Source: Aurifilum marmelostoma (lineage: Eukaryota; Ascomycota; Sordariomycetes; Diaporthales; Cryphonectriaceae). From it: DNA of 64,000 bases. The DNA lies in NCBI GenBank assembly GCA_027559495.1, contig JAMXSV010000026.1, positions 1,736,001-1,800,000 of the forward strand, given 5' to 3'. Of the stretch, positions 52,524 to 64,000 are shown one piece after another. A program made the translations under genes and the position numbers. The notes under the pieces were generated by a model. The model searched no databases, had not been told where the DNA came from, and saw only the letters and a list, made by a program, of their open reading frames with translations. Position 1 is the first letter of the stretch. Each line of letters opens with the position of its first letter.

Positions 52524-55500
52524 TCACAAGGGAGCCAGTCGTTGACCTACTTTCAGATCAAGATACTCGAGCCCATCCTCCATCCTACACGCTTTCCGGA
52601 ACACCTCTCTCATCCAGGGGCTTGCCATCTGGCACACGGTCGGGGACTTGATAACCTGCGGCTGCTGGTAAAAGTTCCTCACCACCCCATTCACCTGACC
52701 ATTACCGTGAGTCCCACCTGCACCACCAGCACCACCACCCCCCATACTCCCGTTCGCCATCGCCTCCACGTCAGCAACAAGCTCCGGGACAACCACCTCG
52801 GTATAGCACTCCTCGCAGACGGTCAGGTCGGGGACGCTGCTCGGCATATACCACGGCTCATTCCGCAGCGGCACCATCTCGCCCGGACACTCCTCGATCT
52901 CAGACCACTTCCGGATGCCCTCGGCGAGGCGCTGGATGTTGGGCGCGGACTGGTGGGCAACGGCCTGGTCGTGCGCGCTCTCCAGGACGTCAAAGTAGAG
53001 CAGGAAGCGGTTCCGGTTCGGGGTGAAGTGCAGGCTGCACGTGCCTGTTCGGGGCTCGGCCTGGCGGTCCTGCGGTACGAACACACCCGTGAGGCTTGGG
53101 AACAGTACCTGCACGGCCTCGGCACAGGGGCTGCACACTGTAAAGTCTGGGACACAGCGCCGCGTGGCTGGGTCGATGACCGAGTACCAGTTACGATTGA
53201 CCTTGACTGGCCCGTAGCATGGGAATTTGTGCTTGGCCGACACGTCGGCGATGCCCTGGAGGAGGCGCAGGTCTGCTCGCCGGTATTTTCTCGTCATCAG
53301 CCAGGCGATGCGGTACCACGGGGAGGTGCCTAGATCACAGGCAACCTCCTTGCTGAGGTCTCTGGCGGGATGAGGAGGCACAAAGTCGTCGCGGAACTCG
53401 GTGTGGAGGAAGACCTGGTCGTAGCAAGACGGACAGACGTTGAAGTTGTCGTGCTTGGGCAGTGTGTACCAGTCTTCAAGTCCGGCTCGCGGCCGCCGTC
53501 GTGGACACTCGGGCAGTCCTGGCAGGGTACCGGCGTTGACATCCTCCGAGTACCGGCGATAGGACACCACAGATGCGGCGGGCTGCTCCAAGTTAGTTCC
53601 ACTGTGTCGGGGGGTCGGGGGCACGCTTTGGTAGTGGTGGTGAGGGTGAGGGTGTGGGGAGAGAACTGGTGGCGAGTCGGGAGGAGGGGGATGAGGAATA
53701 GTCTCCAGGGAGCCCTGCCGGGACCAGGTCGGGGATGGCGGGAATGTCTGCCGTTTGCGGCGGTCATCCGGGGGGTTGCCATGGGAAGTGGTGTGGTGGA
53801 CAGAGGTGTATTTACCGGCTTGCAGGGTCTGGCAGTGGACCTGGTGCTCGAGTTGCGGGAGAGAGCTCTAGGTCGGCCCAGATCTGAAGCTCGGTCATCG
53901 GGCCCCCAGCCAGAGCGACTGCGGGGTGAGGAAGAGCCACTCGACGACAAGGGCGACACCGGCCGCTCAATCTCGTGCCGCCGTCTGGTCTTGGGCACGT
54001 GGAAGCTGGTCGTTGAGGCTCGCGGGTCTGGCTGGGGCTTGCAGCTGGTCTTGTAGAGCATCTCATCGGACACCTTGGGAGACGGGAGTGGTGACGACAG
54101 CCGGGACTTTGACTTTGAGGATGTCGGCGGCGGTCGTGGCCCGACTGGGCTCAGCAAAGCTGAGCGGCGACCTTCCTGGACCACCATGGACTTTCTCCGG
54201 TGGCGATGAGAGTGTTGACCCTTGCTGCTCTCGCGGTGTTCGTCGCTTGAGCAGTCGAGGTCTGCTTCCTTGGGCGGAGAAGAGCGACCGTAGTAACTGG
54301 ACCGCTTCGGCTGAGTTCTCGGCGAGTCTGTATGAGATCTCGCGGGGGAGGACTCCTTCCGTGCCAGTCTGGGCGGGGACTGTCTGCGGTCGTGCGGTGG
54401 AGACGAAGGTGCTGGCCCTCGCCTCGACGACCGGCCATGGGCCTCATCTCTGTTGTACGAGCCATGCCTCTCAGCTGCCCTCCTCGGCACGTCTGCATCC
54501 GAGTGCAGGCGCCTGTGCCCAGAAGGGGAGCTGGAGGAGTGGCTGTGTTGTGTGCTCTTTCGGTCGGCCAGACGAGGCCTCTGGCTGGGTGACTGGTCTC
54601 GAGAACTAGCGCGGCTGCTGCCATGACGCGTCGAGGAGTTGGAATTCCAGTATGCCTTGTCGCGGCCCTTGGTGGCATGCTTGATGGCTGGTGACAAGAA
54701 GCCGTCCCCGGCCAGGTGTGCTGACTCCGGGTGGGCACTGAAGTAGTCTCTGGCCTCGTCCTGATGCCTCTGGTCGACACAGGTGGCCGACCTAGACCTG
54801 TGCGCATGTGGTGCTGGTCTGGGCTGGCTGGCCTGGTTCTGGACATCTGTCTCGATTCGCGGCAGATCAGTTCTCGACCTGCGGATCTTGAGCCCTGGTG
54901 GCGTCGCCGTCGCTGTGTCGAGAGGAACTTTGATGTTGGCAGGATACGACGGGATCCTGTTGGAGGAGCCGTCCGACTTGTGAGGAGCGTTGGAGCAAGA
55001 GTCGTTGTCTATCTCACACGGTGCTACAAGAACGAAACGCCGCTCAGCGTTGAACTCGGGCACAGGGAGCAGGATGGGGTTCTGCTCGACGGTGCCTTTG
55101 TGCTTGGGCTCCTCGTCACTCGAGCTGATGACAGAGCCGTTCAGCTCCCTGGCCACCGAGGCCTCTTCATCTTCGACGCTGGGAGGGGGAGGGGGCGGGT
55201 GAGCAGGTCGGTGGTGGGGATAATTTGGGAGGGATCGTGGGACCTTGAAGTCGTCTGCCGCATCGAGATGGCTCAGCCTGGCCGATTGGTTCGCCCGAGT
55301 TGGCGGCGGCGGCGGCGGTGGTGGTGGTGGTGGGGGGTAGTTGTTGAGCCTGCATACAACGGGAAGGGGCGCGCTGGTTAGCAATTCGCTGGTGTAGGTA
55401 GGCAACTCGATTCTGGGCCTATAAAGCCCGGAATCCAGGGCACTCACGGTCTAGGACTCTTAGCCCTCTGAGTAGTCCACGTCCCAGTGCTCAGCAGACT

Positions 55501-55524
55501 CTCAAAATCCGAGTCTTCAATCAT
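52524..55524 (-). CDS. Ser/Arg/Pro-rich protein with C-terminal threefold Cys module
   Basis: Three minus-strand exons: 55524-55448, 55349-53816 and 53747-52524 (phases 2 and 0, introns 98 and 68 nt), 944 residues. Exon 1 starts MIEDSDFESLLSTGTW; exon 2 opens with a run of about 12 prolines. Residues about 200-540 are disordered and rich in Ser, Arg, His and Pro, with many RS/SP pairs. Exon 3 carries the only folded-looking part, with three related modules: a lone Cys, then WY, then a hydrophobic-x-V-C-x2-C stretch (DWYTLP with VCPSC; NWYSVI with VCSPC; PWYMPS with VCEEC). The paired cysteines suggest metal binding, but a fourth ligand is not obvious. Proteins of this make-up are, to my memory, sometimes auto-named Ser/Arg-related nuclear matrix proteins; I would not infer splicing function from that. 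Confidence 0.75.
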
Positions 55525-57610
55525 GGCGAATAATTCCTTTTTTCTTCTTCTCTCTTTCTCTCTTCACAATCAAGATACCTCCTCCTGTTTGCCGGCAATT
55601 CTTGTAGCGAGCGACACACGCGTACACACACACTCTCTCTCAATCACTCCAGGGGTGACATCGTTTCTGGCTTCGTGGCGGGGTAATGCAGCTAACAGCT
55701 GACACACCAAGCCCTGAGGCGAACAGCAATTGAGATCTGTAACTTTTTCTCTATCTCTGTTGAGAGTCTAGAGATACAGAAGTAGAAGAAGAAAGACTGC
55801 CACTCTATGGGCCTGGCTTGAGGACGAGAGGAAGGGAAACGTATCAAGGTGGAGGATTTGAGGAAAAGGAAGAAGAAAGACTCCAGAAGGATTATAAGCT
55901 GCCGTAGTGGGGAAGGGGAAACACTCAAGGATATGTCCGGTAATAGTGGTGGTAGGTAGGGGTATCGAAGATCATCCTTCCAGGGGGCCGGTCGACTTTC
56001 TCACTCAAGGTCAGATCCAGGACGTTGGGGGGAAGGGCGGTTGGTGGGTCGCTTAGATGGCCGACCTGACTGGGTTTCGGTAGGTGATATACTCTCTCTG
56101 TCTCTCTCTATATGTCGGTCTTCCTTTGTGTACATGAGTGAGCTAAGCCTCAAGAGAAGAAGGTCGAAAGGATTCTGAGACTAACACTCTCACGGCCACC
56201 GGCCAAGTTATATGTGAGAATTGTGAGAGGGTGAGGACGGGATGTGACTCCAAGGGGCTCTCTCTCCCCCCGTCTCCCTCTCTCTCTCTCTGCCGTACGT
56301 GGCTTTGCTGGCCAGACCGACACGACAGCCAAAGAGATCCAGTCATTCGACGTTGGGCAGGAATCACCACACCTTCGGGAGAGAATGCAACAGAGACGTG
56401 GTGAAAAATGACAGTAATATCTAGTAGTGTTGACTCGAGGAGTGTGTGTATGTGTGTGCCTGTCACCTACCCGTAAGATATTCCGCCGTTGGATCCAGCG
56501 TATCATGTACTGCACAGGATACGTACTGTACTGCTCAACATGTACACATCCACAAGTACGTAACTTGGTGACTAGGTCTCAATTGGCCCGTCTCTCTGCC
56601 GTGTGACATAACGTTTTCCCCAACGGTACATCCCTCTCGAGAACTTGTCTGCCGCTCTACAGGAGATGGACTGCGCATCACCCGAAGGAATTGTTTTGCC
56701 CCATATACGGTCAGGTAGAGCCAACAAGTCGACGGTAACAGATATCTCAACACGACAGTAATGTACATGCTATGATTCCTCGGGTCGCCCACATGTTTGT
56801 GGCCGGACGTGGGCGAGAGAGAAAGTGGCTGGTTGGCGGGCTCATGTCCTTGTGTCTCTCACGCTCCTTGTTGAAAATTTTGAATACTTATTCTTTATTT
56901 CTTTTAACCGCTCGAGACCAACAAGAAAACAACAATAATAATGATTGAAACAACCTGCAACGGTGCCCAACGGCCCAAATCTCAGACACGACACCCATAT
57001 GGTCTGGGCTGTGGTTGGTGGGGACCACCTCTTGAAAAAAAAAAAAAAAAAAGGTTCGAGCGGATCCCCAAAAGAATGGGCCCCGATGATGATCAGCGGG
57101 GAGGGTTTCAAGGCACGATCGCTTGCCGTAGTCATAACAAGTAGTAGTAGTAGTAGTAGTACAGTGGTACAGTGTGTGTGGGTAGGGGTTGCTTGCTTGC
57201 TTGGCTGGTTTAGGCCCTCGAGATGACTGACCACCAGCCACCAGCCTCTCTAACAGCCGTCCTCATGCGGCCCCCCCTGGGCCACTACTCGTGACCGTCT
57301 CGAGTTTCGCCTCTCCCTCATCTCTCCGCAAAACAGAACCAAAAACACCCATCATAGGCCGACCTATAGCAGACCTTTTCTTTTTATGCGCGGGACATTC
57401 GCATATGGGCGGTCCTCAGGGCTGATTGTTCTCCTCCCCCCCCCCCCTCCCAGAGACCGACAGACCAATCGCGTCAAATCTACTTTGAACCTTCTGACCA
57501 AACAATACACCCATAAAACCTCAATTTGTGCACTTTCGGTGCTCATCTTTTCTTGCTGCAAAGAGCAAGATAGAAGAAAGCTGGTACTGTCTGTGGAGGG
57601 GGGAACCACA

Positions 57611-57645
<35 letters not shown>

Positions 57646-60600
57646 ATCCAACCCCCACCCTCTTCTTGTGCAATCTATTTCACATACTTGCCGGGCGTTT
57701 GGCTTGGGCTCGAGTCGAGGGTTGCACCTGTACCGGTTCAGGAATCCAATGATCATCAGAGCGTCACTTGTTATTCCTTCCTGCATGCCTAGCTGGGAAA
57801 GGGTGGAGCGCTGGATAATCAATAGCTGCTTCTCATACCAAGCCGTCTCCCTGTCGTGACAGGCGCCTCTTTTGTCAAGAGCGATAGAGGAGGCTCTCTT
57901 GAAGCTCTCCTTGCACAACGTCACCTGTCTCGGCACGTAAGGGAGAGAGACAGACCACTGCAGCTTATGCGTGTGGCTTGCCCTCAACCCGATAGTATGA
58001 TGCAGGATGAGGACATTGGGCCGGGGAAATCGAGCCCGTCATCGAGGGAGTGCGACCCTCATGGGCTCAAGTGTATTTTTTATTTCAATTTCTTTTTCCT
58101 GTCCCTCTCCCTCTCAAATTCTCGCCAATGAAACCACCATCGTCCTTTGGAAGGTTCTCAACAAGTGCGACGCCACACGCACCGACTGACCACTCGTACT
58201 ATCTCAAAGCCGCACTAACAGCAGATCGATGTTACAACCCCCGTACTGGGCGAGAAAGGATAATCAAGCCATCGAGGTCATTGGGCTTTGCTGTGCCGTC
58301 CTCTACCACGACGGTATCTGCTGTGCCTTTCTCGCTCACACGCCTCGAATAAAACAGTGCGTCCACGAGATTGGTCCGTTAAGGACCACCCACGAGAAAA
58401 AAAAAAAGAAGAAGAAGAAGAAAGGAGAGATCTGCAGAGGCAAGAGAAACACCGGGGCTGCAAGGCGAACTATATTAGGATCCAACAAGCTGCATTACAG
58501 ACTGTAGTATGCGTGGCTCGGCATCGGAGCTTGCCTCTTCATGTGTCGTGCGGTGGTCAGCCGTGCAACCAACAAGCGTCGTCTCATGGCCAGCAACGTG
58601 TTTGTGTTCGCCACCCCGTCCTCGACCACCCCACCTGGCGCGCTGGTTCGTACATTTGTCACCTTGTGTGTGTGTTTGTCTCAGGTCTCTTCCCTGCCGT
58701 GTCGCCGCCCAAGGTCACACAGAACTGGGCGATCAAGGACGATCTGTTCCTGCGGGGGAGAGGAGATACCACCACCGCTCTGGAGATTATACTAAGTATG
58801 TAGATAGGGCTGGCTGGGCGGGTCAGGCCAGTGGATGAGAGAGGCTGCCCGCACCTACGACGATCTGATGATCACCGATAAGTGATGCGCAGAAACCAAA
58901 GATCAGGGCTCTCCTGTTTGTCGTGCTTCCGAGTTTCTTTCTCCCTTCCAACGGAATATCCACCGCCAAATGTCCATGCCGTATGAAGGTGTTTCCCGCG
59001 CCAAAGAATCTTGAAAAGACAATGAAGAAGAAGAAGAAAAAAAAAAAAAGAGTAGTTGCCACCCATCCCGCCGTCGTGCTCGGCCGCGGCACGAAGGCCT
59101 GGTCCACCCATCCCGCGCGTGCATCGGTGATCCGATCCCCGCATGGTCGAGAGTTTACCAACTTGCCTGCCATTTTCCATGACCGACCGGACTACGGCTG
59201 AATGCATTCGTTCCATCAACCCACATTGTGCTACGCTCCAGGACAACTCCCCCCGTATTCTGCTGACCGAGTCTCGACCGACGAGAACCAGCCGGGAGCT
59301 AGGAAAAGAGCACAAGAGGCCGGTGAAGTTGGTGTCCATCCTTTCTACTCGACGGATTCTCAACTGGATGTCTACTAAAGTGTTCTGATCAGAACCGGCA
59401 AGATCCCCTGCAACAACTGTACATTTCTCCATTGTGAGAGAGCTGCCCAGAGGTTGCCAAGCAAGTCTCTACTATGTACTCTGCATCGCAGACGGGGGAC
59501 TTGGTTCGGCGGGCTGAGCAAGTGGGGAGCTGAAGTTCCCCTCTCCCTATTGTACGGGCGTTCCCCATCCACGGCTCTCCTCTTTACGTTTGGCTTGCTC
59601 GCCCTGCCCGACCTGTGCTGTAGTCCAGGATTGGTGCTTCGCGGGAGAGGACTGAGAGACGGGGAAGTTGCATTGTCCTCCCCCCCTCCCCACATACACA
59701 TCATCAAACATCTGATGAGTACATATGGTACATGTATTCTTGTGTGCATAGGAGGGGGCGGGGCGGCAAACGGACGACGACGACAAGGTCACATCGGCGG
59801 GATCCGGCCCCAAAAATTCGAGCAAGTGTTCACCCAGCGTCCACTCATCCCGATACCAATGACTCGTCGTCAGGAGAGCTCCGGGCCATCTCATCGAGAC
59901 GAGACGAAGAACCACGTCTTCTAGACCGGTCTACGGGTGTCACGGTATACAGCCACTGCTCTGCCAAAGAGGTGAGGGGAGATGACAATGGGTTGGGTCT
60001 TGGGCATGGCGGGGCATCTTTTGGTAGGGAACACGCCGAGAACCGTCGCGCCACGAGGGTTTCGCAGTGATGGCGTTGTCGGCCACGACAGTCGATGGTA
60101 GAAGGCACAATGTACACAGAGAATACATAATGTGTCCGTCTAACATTGAGGAAAAATACTTCCCACATTCTTGTTGTTCTTCTTGTTTTTTTTTCTTTGT
60201 TTCTCCCTCGCAGGAACAGAACGGTCTCCGTTGGGGAGCTGTGCCACGCTGACGCAACTGAGACTACGAGATTCGATTTCCCAGTCGGTAATACAACCCA
60301 CTTCGACCAAGGAGGGATCTCGCCAGCTAGTCACCAGACGAAAGGGCAGGCAGGTATTCATCGTGATCGGCATCCTTTCGTACCTGATGGCAACCCTAAA
60401 CCGACGACGGTCCTGGGGTGCTGGAGCCTTACAGAGCAAGAAAACCCATGCCGGTTCCCTGCTATGCGAGTGCCAGGGGCATGCGTCTCAGTATGGTTCG
60501 GCTCCCTGTTGTTATCATTGATGTTATTGTTGTCAGCAGCAAGCACAAGAGGATAGAACAGGATTTCCTGAGCTCGTATCCAAGATGGGTATTCCGAGGG

Positions 60601-61104
60601 TCCCACGCAGACCATCACAGGCTTGTGCACGTATATTTTTCCAAGGACCAAAAGAGATGGACCATTCAGCTGTCTCTCCGTCTCTATAAATGTGTGTGTT
60701 ATCAATTATGCAAGTCCCGACCATCACTGCCGTCGGGCGTGTGAGCATCATCCCAAGACGTCGGGCGAACACAGGTGGAACATACATCGCCAGAAAAAGC
60801 AAGACATCTCAGACGACCAGTGGGGGTCAGGTAGTCCCGCGGTGCGACTGACTTTAGCACATTGCGGCTGTGGAGGAATGATTAGACTGATTGCTGATCC
60901 AAGTTTTAAATTGTACATTCAATATTCTCAAAGATACCTAACTTGACTATCTTCTGACCCTCTCTGTCATGCTACTCAACTTGAGTTCCCCTGGGTAGTG
61001 TCATCACCCACACCTTGTCCCCATCTTTCTTTGTCAACAGTAGAACGTGAACAACAAGGCAGAACCACCGATCAGGCTATCTTCTCAGCCAGCCCTTCTC
61101 TACG
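55525..61104. other. 5.6 kb gene-poor region
   Basis: This is upstream of the Ser/Arg-Cys gene and downstream of the DUF6546 gene, both on the minus strand. It holds TACTGTA (56524-56530), an 18-nt poly-A (about 57036-57053), (AGT)n near 57141-57161, an ACC/ATC repeat near 57606-57644, and A/AAG-rich runs near 58400-58420 and 59022-59050. Open frames up to about 207 codons are made of repeat-encoded homopolymers or atypical sequence, so I call none. Confidence 0.5.
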
Positions 61105-62629
61105 TCAATGCCCGAGTGATGTTATGTCGATTGCTCCACTTGGCAAGCGCAACTGGTACATGGCGCCTTCATGGCAGTCGATAGCAGTGTCCGGTACTCG
61201 TTCGTTCTCGATTCGCAGGTGGTAGCACTCAGAAACAGCTGCAACCTTCTGCCATGCCTCGACCAGCTCCTGGCTCAACTCGAGGTTCCATGTACCACGC
61301 CATGTGATCGTGGCGCATCTGCTGGCCTTGTTTCTGTGGTAAATGACGGCACATGCCTCACCACCTTTACCGTTCCAGAGCACCAAGCTTTCCAGCTGAG
61401 GCATTTCCAGCGCGACCACACTAGCCTTGTGTAGCAGTGTAGAGATCCTCTCTGAAGGGGCTCCCGGGGTGAGAATGGATGAGGTGAGAGTCAAGGACCG
61501 TAAGTGACGCCATGTATAAGACGGCTCGCAGCAGGAGAGGAACTGCTCTGCATCCATCATGTGTAGAACACAAAGACGTTCAAGGCCTTGACTCCTCGAG
61601 GCCAAGGCCCTAGCCAGCTTGAGACCTACAGTCGGGTTGGTATCGAGAAAGTGCAAGTCTGATGTCTCGCTGCGTACCGCCGGCTCAGGCTGGTCGTCGA
61701 ACCCTCCAAGGATGTATACTGATCTCACGGGACTCGGCAGAGTATCCTGAATCGCAGAGGCCAATTCTATTACGAGAGAGAGTTAATAGTGCGATTCAAA
61801 TCGGAAGTTCGAAATAAAATAACATACCTTGATCGCACACCACCTCGGATTCGGGCTCCCGACTACGCCATGGCTCGTAGATGACACTTTCCAGCTGAGG
61901 GAGTTTCTCCAATAAGAGCCGCAGTGCCGTTGGAGCTACTTGCTGTCGGAATTGTCGGCGTATCACAAGGCCTGTCACTGCATGCACCCTGGGGAGGATC
62001 TTCCGGAGGCTTATGCAGAGAGCAAACAAGGGCCGCGATATAGCTGACGCAGGAGGTGCGTCGACCTGCTGGCCGTTCACCCAGCCGTTGTTTGGGGCAT
62101 CCCATCCAGTGACAGCCCCCTGTTCCTCCTGCTCCTGCTGCTGCTGCACCCAATCTCCGCTATCTTCTGGCTCTTCTCCAGGATGAACGTCCCCAGCCCG
62201 GTATCCCGAGTCGGTGAGTGTATAGCCGTTCAGCTCTAACGTCAGACCACCCGTATGATGCCAGTCGCTAAGAGCACTAAAAAGCTTCAACATCGTGTTT
62301 CTGATCACAGCGCCATGTGGCGCCGCGCATGAAAATGACGTCCGCTGGCAGGCATGACAGTTGTATCGTGGAAGTTCAATGCTCATGCAGATGTGCCGAA
62401 CAAGTTCTCTCTGTCTGGGACTGACCATATTTTTGAGTCCACCTAGGGACGAGGCTCGTAATGTCAGTCGGTGGAAGTTCTTGCCCTCTATGAAGACCCG
62501 CCATTCCTGACAGACAGCTGCGCAAGAAGCCCAGCCGCGGTGCTCTTGGAGGGAGATCTCCTCCAGGATCATGAGACGAATCTCTGCGGGTAACAAAACC
62601 CAGGAGCCGTTGAGAGTACCCCTCGTCAT
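61105..62629 (-). CDS. F-box-like protein of the DUF6546 type
   Basis: Exons 62629-61828 and 61766-61105 join in phase 1 across a 61-nt GTATGT...AATAG intron, 487 residues. The N-terminal SWVLLPAEIRLMILEEISL, then WASCAAVCQEWRVFIEGKNFHRLTLR, is an F-box-like opening common in this fungal family; VRHICMSIELPRYNC and GLTLELNGY follow. Exon 2 has HFLDTNPTVGLKLARALASRS, a stretch of leucine-rich-like strands and a C-terminal RCATITWRGTWNLELS with VEAWQKVA. A short Gln/Glu-rich insert lies at about 158-168. Such proteins are expanded in filamentous fungi and have no established function; an SCF adaptor role is inference from the N-terminus. Confidence 0.82.
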
Positions 62630-63128
62630 GTCGAGATATGATACCAGCTTGCCGGCTGATTATTGCGGCTGTGGGAATGTAAAAGATAAACTTGAAAAGT
62701 GTGGTGATATGTGAGTATTGGGAAGAAAAGACTTGATCAGGGATTTGAGTGGGATGCGAAGGCTGCTGGAATGCAATGGCATCGGGCAGAAGGACAGTTT
62801 CTGGGCCTTTTTCTGGGCCTTTCTATGATAGCCATGGTGATGGGGACTCTATAGAGGTGCTTCACGCCTGTCTATGACTTTTTGAACTCCAAAGTCTCGT
62901 CATTGATATCTCGTAGCGTTGCATATAGCGCTCTAGGATTCGGGATTTCAGACCTTTCCACAGAGAGAATGCAAGACTTTCTGCTGTGCTTGGCGCCACT
63001 TGGGTATTTCAACAGCATGGACCACCAGATATCTTAGTCTACACGGATTCCAGCCCCCTGCGCACCCTAGCTTATTGATCGCGCTGCCAATGAACAATAG
63101 TGCATGAGGTAGCAATAAGCCTCATTCT
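62630..63128. other. Intergenic region
   Basis: Promoter of the DUF6546 gene and 3' end of the next minus-strand gene. Nothing notable is seen. Confidence 0.55.
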
Positions 63129-64000
63129 CTATTCAGAAGCCTCAACACGCATGCGACGACTATCTGGCCCATCAGTGGCACTGTCCTGCTGGTGTTGCTC
63201 CGCATCCTTGATCGCCTTCTCCCACTCCTCATTAGACATCATGTGGCTCGACGCAGCGAGAGAGAAGAGGCCCCACAGACACGCATCAAACATGAAGTGG
63301 ACAAGCTCCACGCCTATGAAGTTGTAGAATGAGCCTAGCGAGAATCCGGCACGGAAGTCAAGTCTGAACCCCAGGAATCCGCCACCGGCTACGAATGGCC
63401 AGAAGCTCACCGGCTCCCAGAGCCCCGCTGTCGACATGCCTCTCGCCCGACACCAGGACCGTGCAACCGACCGCAAGGCGGAAGCCTCGATGGGCGCCAA
63501 CATGAGGGACGTCAACCTCCGCACGATGATACTGGTTGCGATTTTGGCCGGCAGTCGCGTGAGCACGGTATCCCAATAGACAGGTGGTAATACCCGACGC
63601 CTCGCGCCAGGCCCGTCCTCGCCATCTCGGACGCTTGGAGAGTCATTGCCCGGGTTAGGCCGCAGCTCGGCGGACCATACGCCGGGCGGGATGCTGTTGT
63701 CGTTGGTGGGGTCTGGGTTCTCGGGGTTGTTCTCGACGTCGAAACTGATGAGCGTGGCGCTGACGACCTCTTCGGTAGCCTCGTCGTCGGAGCTGAAGTC
63801 TTCGGTGTTCGCGGTACGGGAGCGGCGCGGATGGCTTCTTGGTCGGGGGGGGAGCGCTGGCAGCGCTAGTATCGGCACGGCCATTCGGTGTTGCGCTGCG
63901 TTCGTCTGTGTTGCGGGCGTGGTCGGTCGTGGCACCAGAATTGGGCTGATCGCTTGACTGTGGGCCGTCCCAGACCGCCAACAGTCCATTTTCAGGCGGC
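63129..64000 (-). CDS. Partial hypothetical protein, C-terminal part
   Basis: A minus-strand frame ending at the TAG at 63129-63131. The part from about 63820 down looks like real protein: RTANTEDFSSDDEATEEVV, then VLPPVYWDTVLTRLPAKIAT, IEASALRSVARSWCRARGM, and an amphipathic/hydrophobic stretch GFSLGSFYNFIGVELVHFMFD that could be membrane-associated. Near the eight-C run (minus strand, about 63845-63853) a better-looking upstream sequence (TDHARNTDERSATPNGRAD and PTKKPS) lies in a different frame, which again suggests one extra C. The ATG at 63989 may therefore not be the true start, and the gene probably continues past the window. I do not recognise the family. Confidence 0.55.
   Translation of the reverse strand, partial: RLKMDCWRSGTAHSQAISPILVPRPTTPATQTNAAQHRMAVPILALPALPPRPRSHPRRSRTANTEDFSSDDEATEEVVSATLISFDVENNPENPDPTNDNSIPPGVWSAELRPNPGNDSPSVRDGEDGPGARRRVLPPVYWDTVLTRLPAKIATSIIVRRLTSLMLAPIEASALRSVARSWCRARGMSTAGLWEPVSFWPFVAGGGFLGFRLDFRAGFSLGSFYNFIGVELVHFMFDACLWGLFSLAASSHMMSNEEWEKAIKDAEQHQQDSATDGPDSRRMRVEASE

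Noticed and set aside
57364..57987. 207-codon minus-strand frame in the gene-poor region
   Set aside because: Its core is repeat-encoded Met and Val runs; the rest has no protein-like pattern.
58872..59432. 186-codon minus-strand frame in the gene-poor region
   Set aside because: Contains a poly-Phe/Leu stretch from an A/AAG repeat and no motif.

Overview
The window reads as nuclear DNA of a filamentous ascomycete (Pezizomycotina), most likely a Sordariomycete. Reasons: GC-rich coding sequence; introns mostly 55-100 nt with GTRNGT donors and CTAAC/CTGAC-like branch sites; monocistronic genes on both strands; fungus-specific families (Zn2Cys6 regulators, a PTH11-type rhodopsin-fold receptor, Pet127, Loc1, Pga2); and many simple-sequence runs between genes. 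I see no rRNA, convincing tRNA, CRISPR array, transposon or viral gene. Species cannot be fixed from sequence alone.

Layout. 1-2642 is non-coding. 2643-5227 (+) is an NAD-malic enzyme with a probable mitochondrial presequence. 6433-7829 (+) is an F-box/2EXR-like protein. 8182-12840 (-) is a 1,552-residue POT1/Cdc13-type telomere-binding protein. 13742-15175 (+) is a flavin monooxygenase, converging on a PTH11-like membrane protein (15546-16989, -). 19125-21563 (+) is an aminotransferase whose frame is broken in a C run. 22039-23481 (-) is ribosomal protein uL4. 24332-28249 (-) is Pet127. 28942-32955 (-) is the cohesin loader Scc4/Mau2 with a very long Gln-rich and repeat-bearing N-terminus. 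33861-35443 (+) is a YheT-type alpha/beta hydrolase in six exons. 36043-36761 (-) is Loc1. 37231-38455 (-) is a Zn2Cys6 regulator. 40729-42595 (+) is a rhomboid protease. 44892-46897 (+) is a second Zn2Cys6 regulator. 47349-47921 (-) is CENP-S/Mhf1, divergent from Pga2 (48694-49179, +). 49985-50179 (-) is a tiny one-helix protein. 52524-55524 (-) is a Ser/Arg-rich protein with a threefold cysteine module. After a 5.6 kb gene-poor stretch come a DUF6546-type F-box-like gene (61105-62629, -) and a gene truncated by the window end (63129-64000, -).

The genes are mostly housekeeping and do not form a biosynthetic cluster. There is a loose chromosome-biology theme (telomere-binding protein, cohesin loader, CENP-S/Mhf1), two ribosome genes (uL4, Loc1) and two mitochondrial genes (malic enzyme, Pet127), each with its own promoter. 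The points most worth following are the disordered repeat tail of Scc4, the three-copy Cys module at 52524-53747, the (TG)n tract directly after the telomere-binding gene, the dual start of malic enzyme, a candidate poison exon in the second zinc-cluster regulator, and two same-sign frame breaks in C runs. I found no single clearly new multi-gene system.
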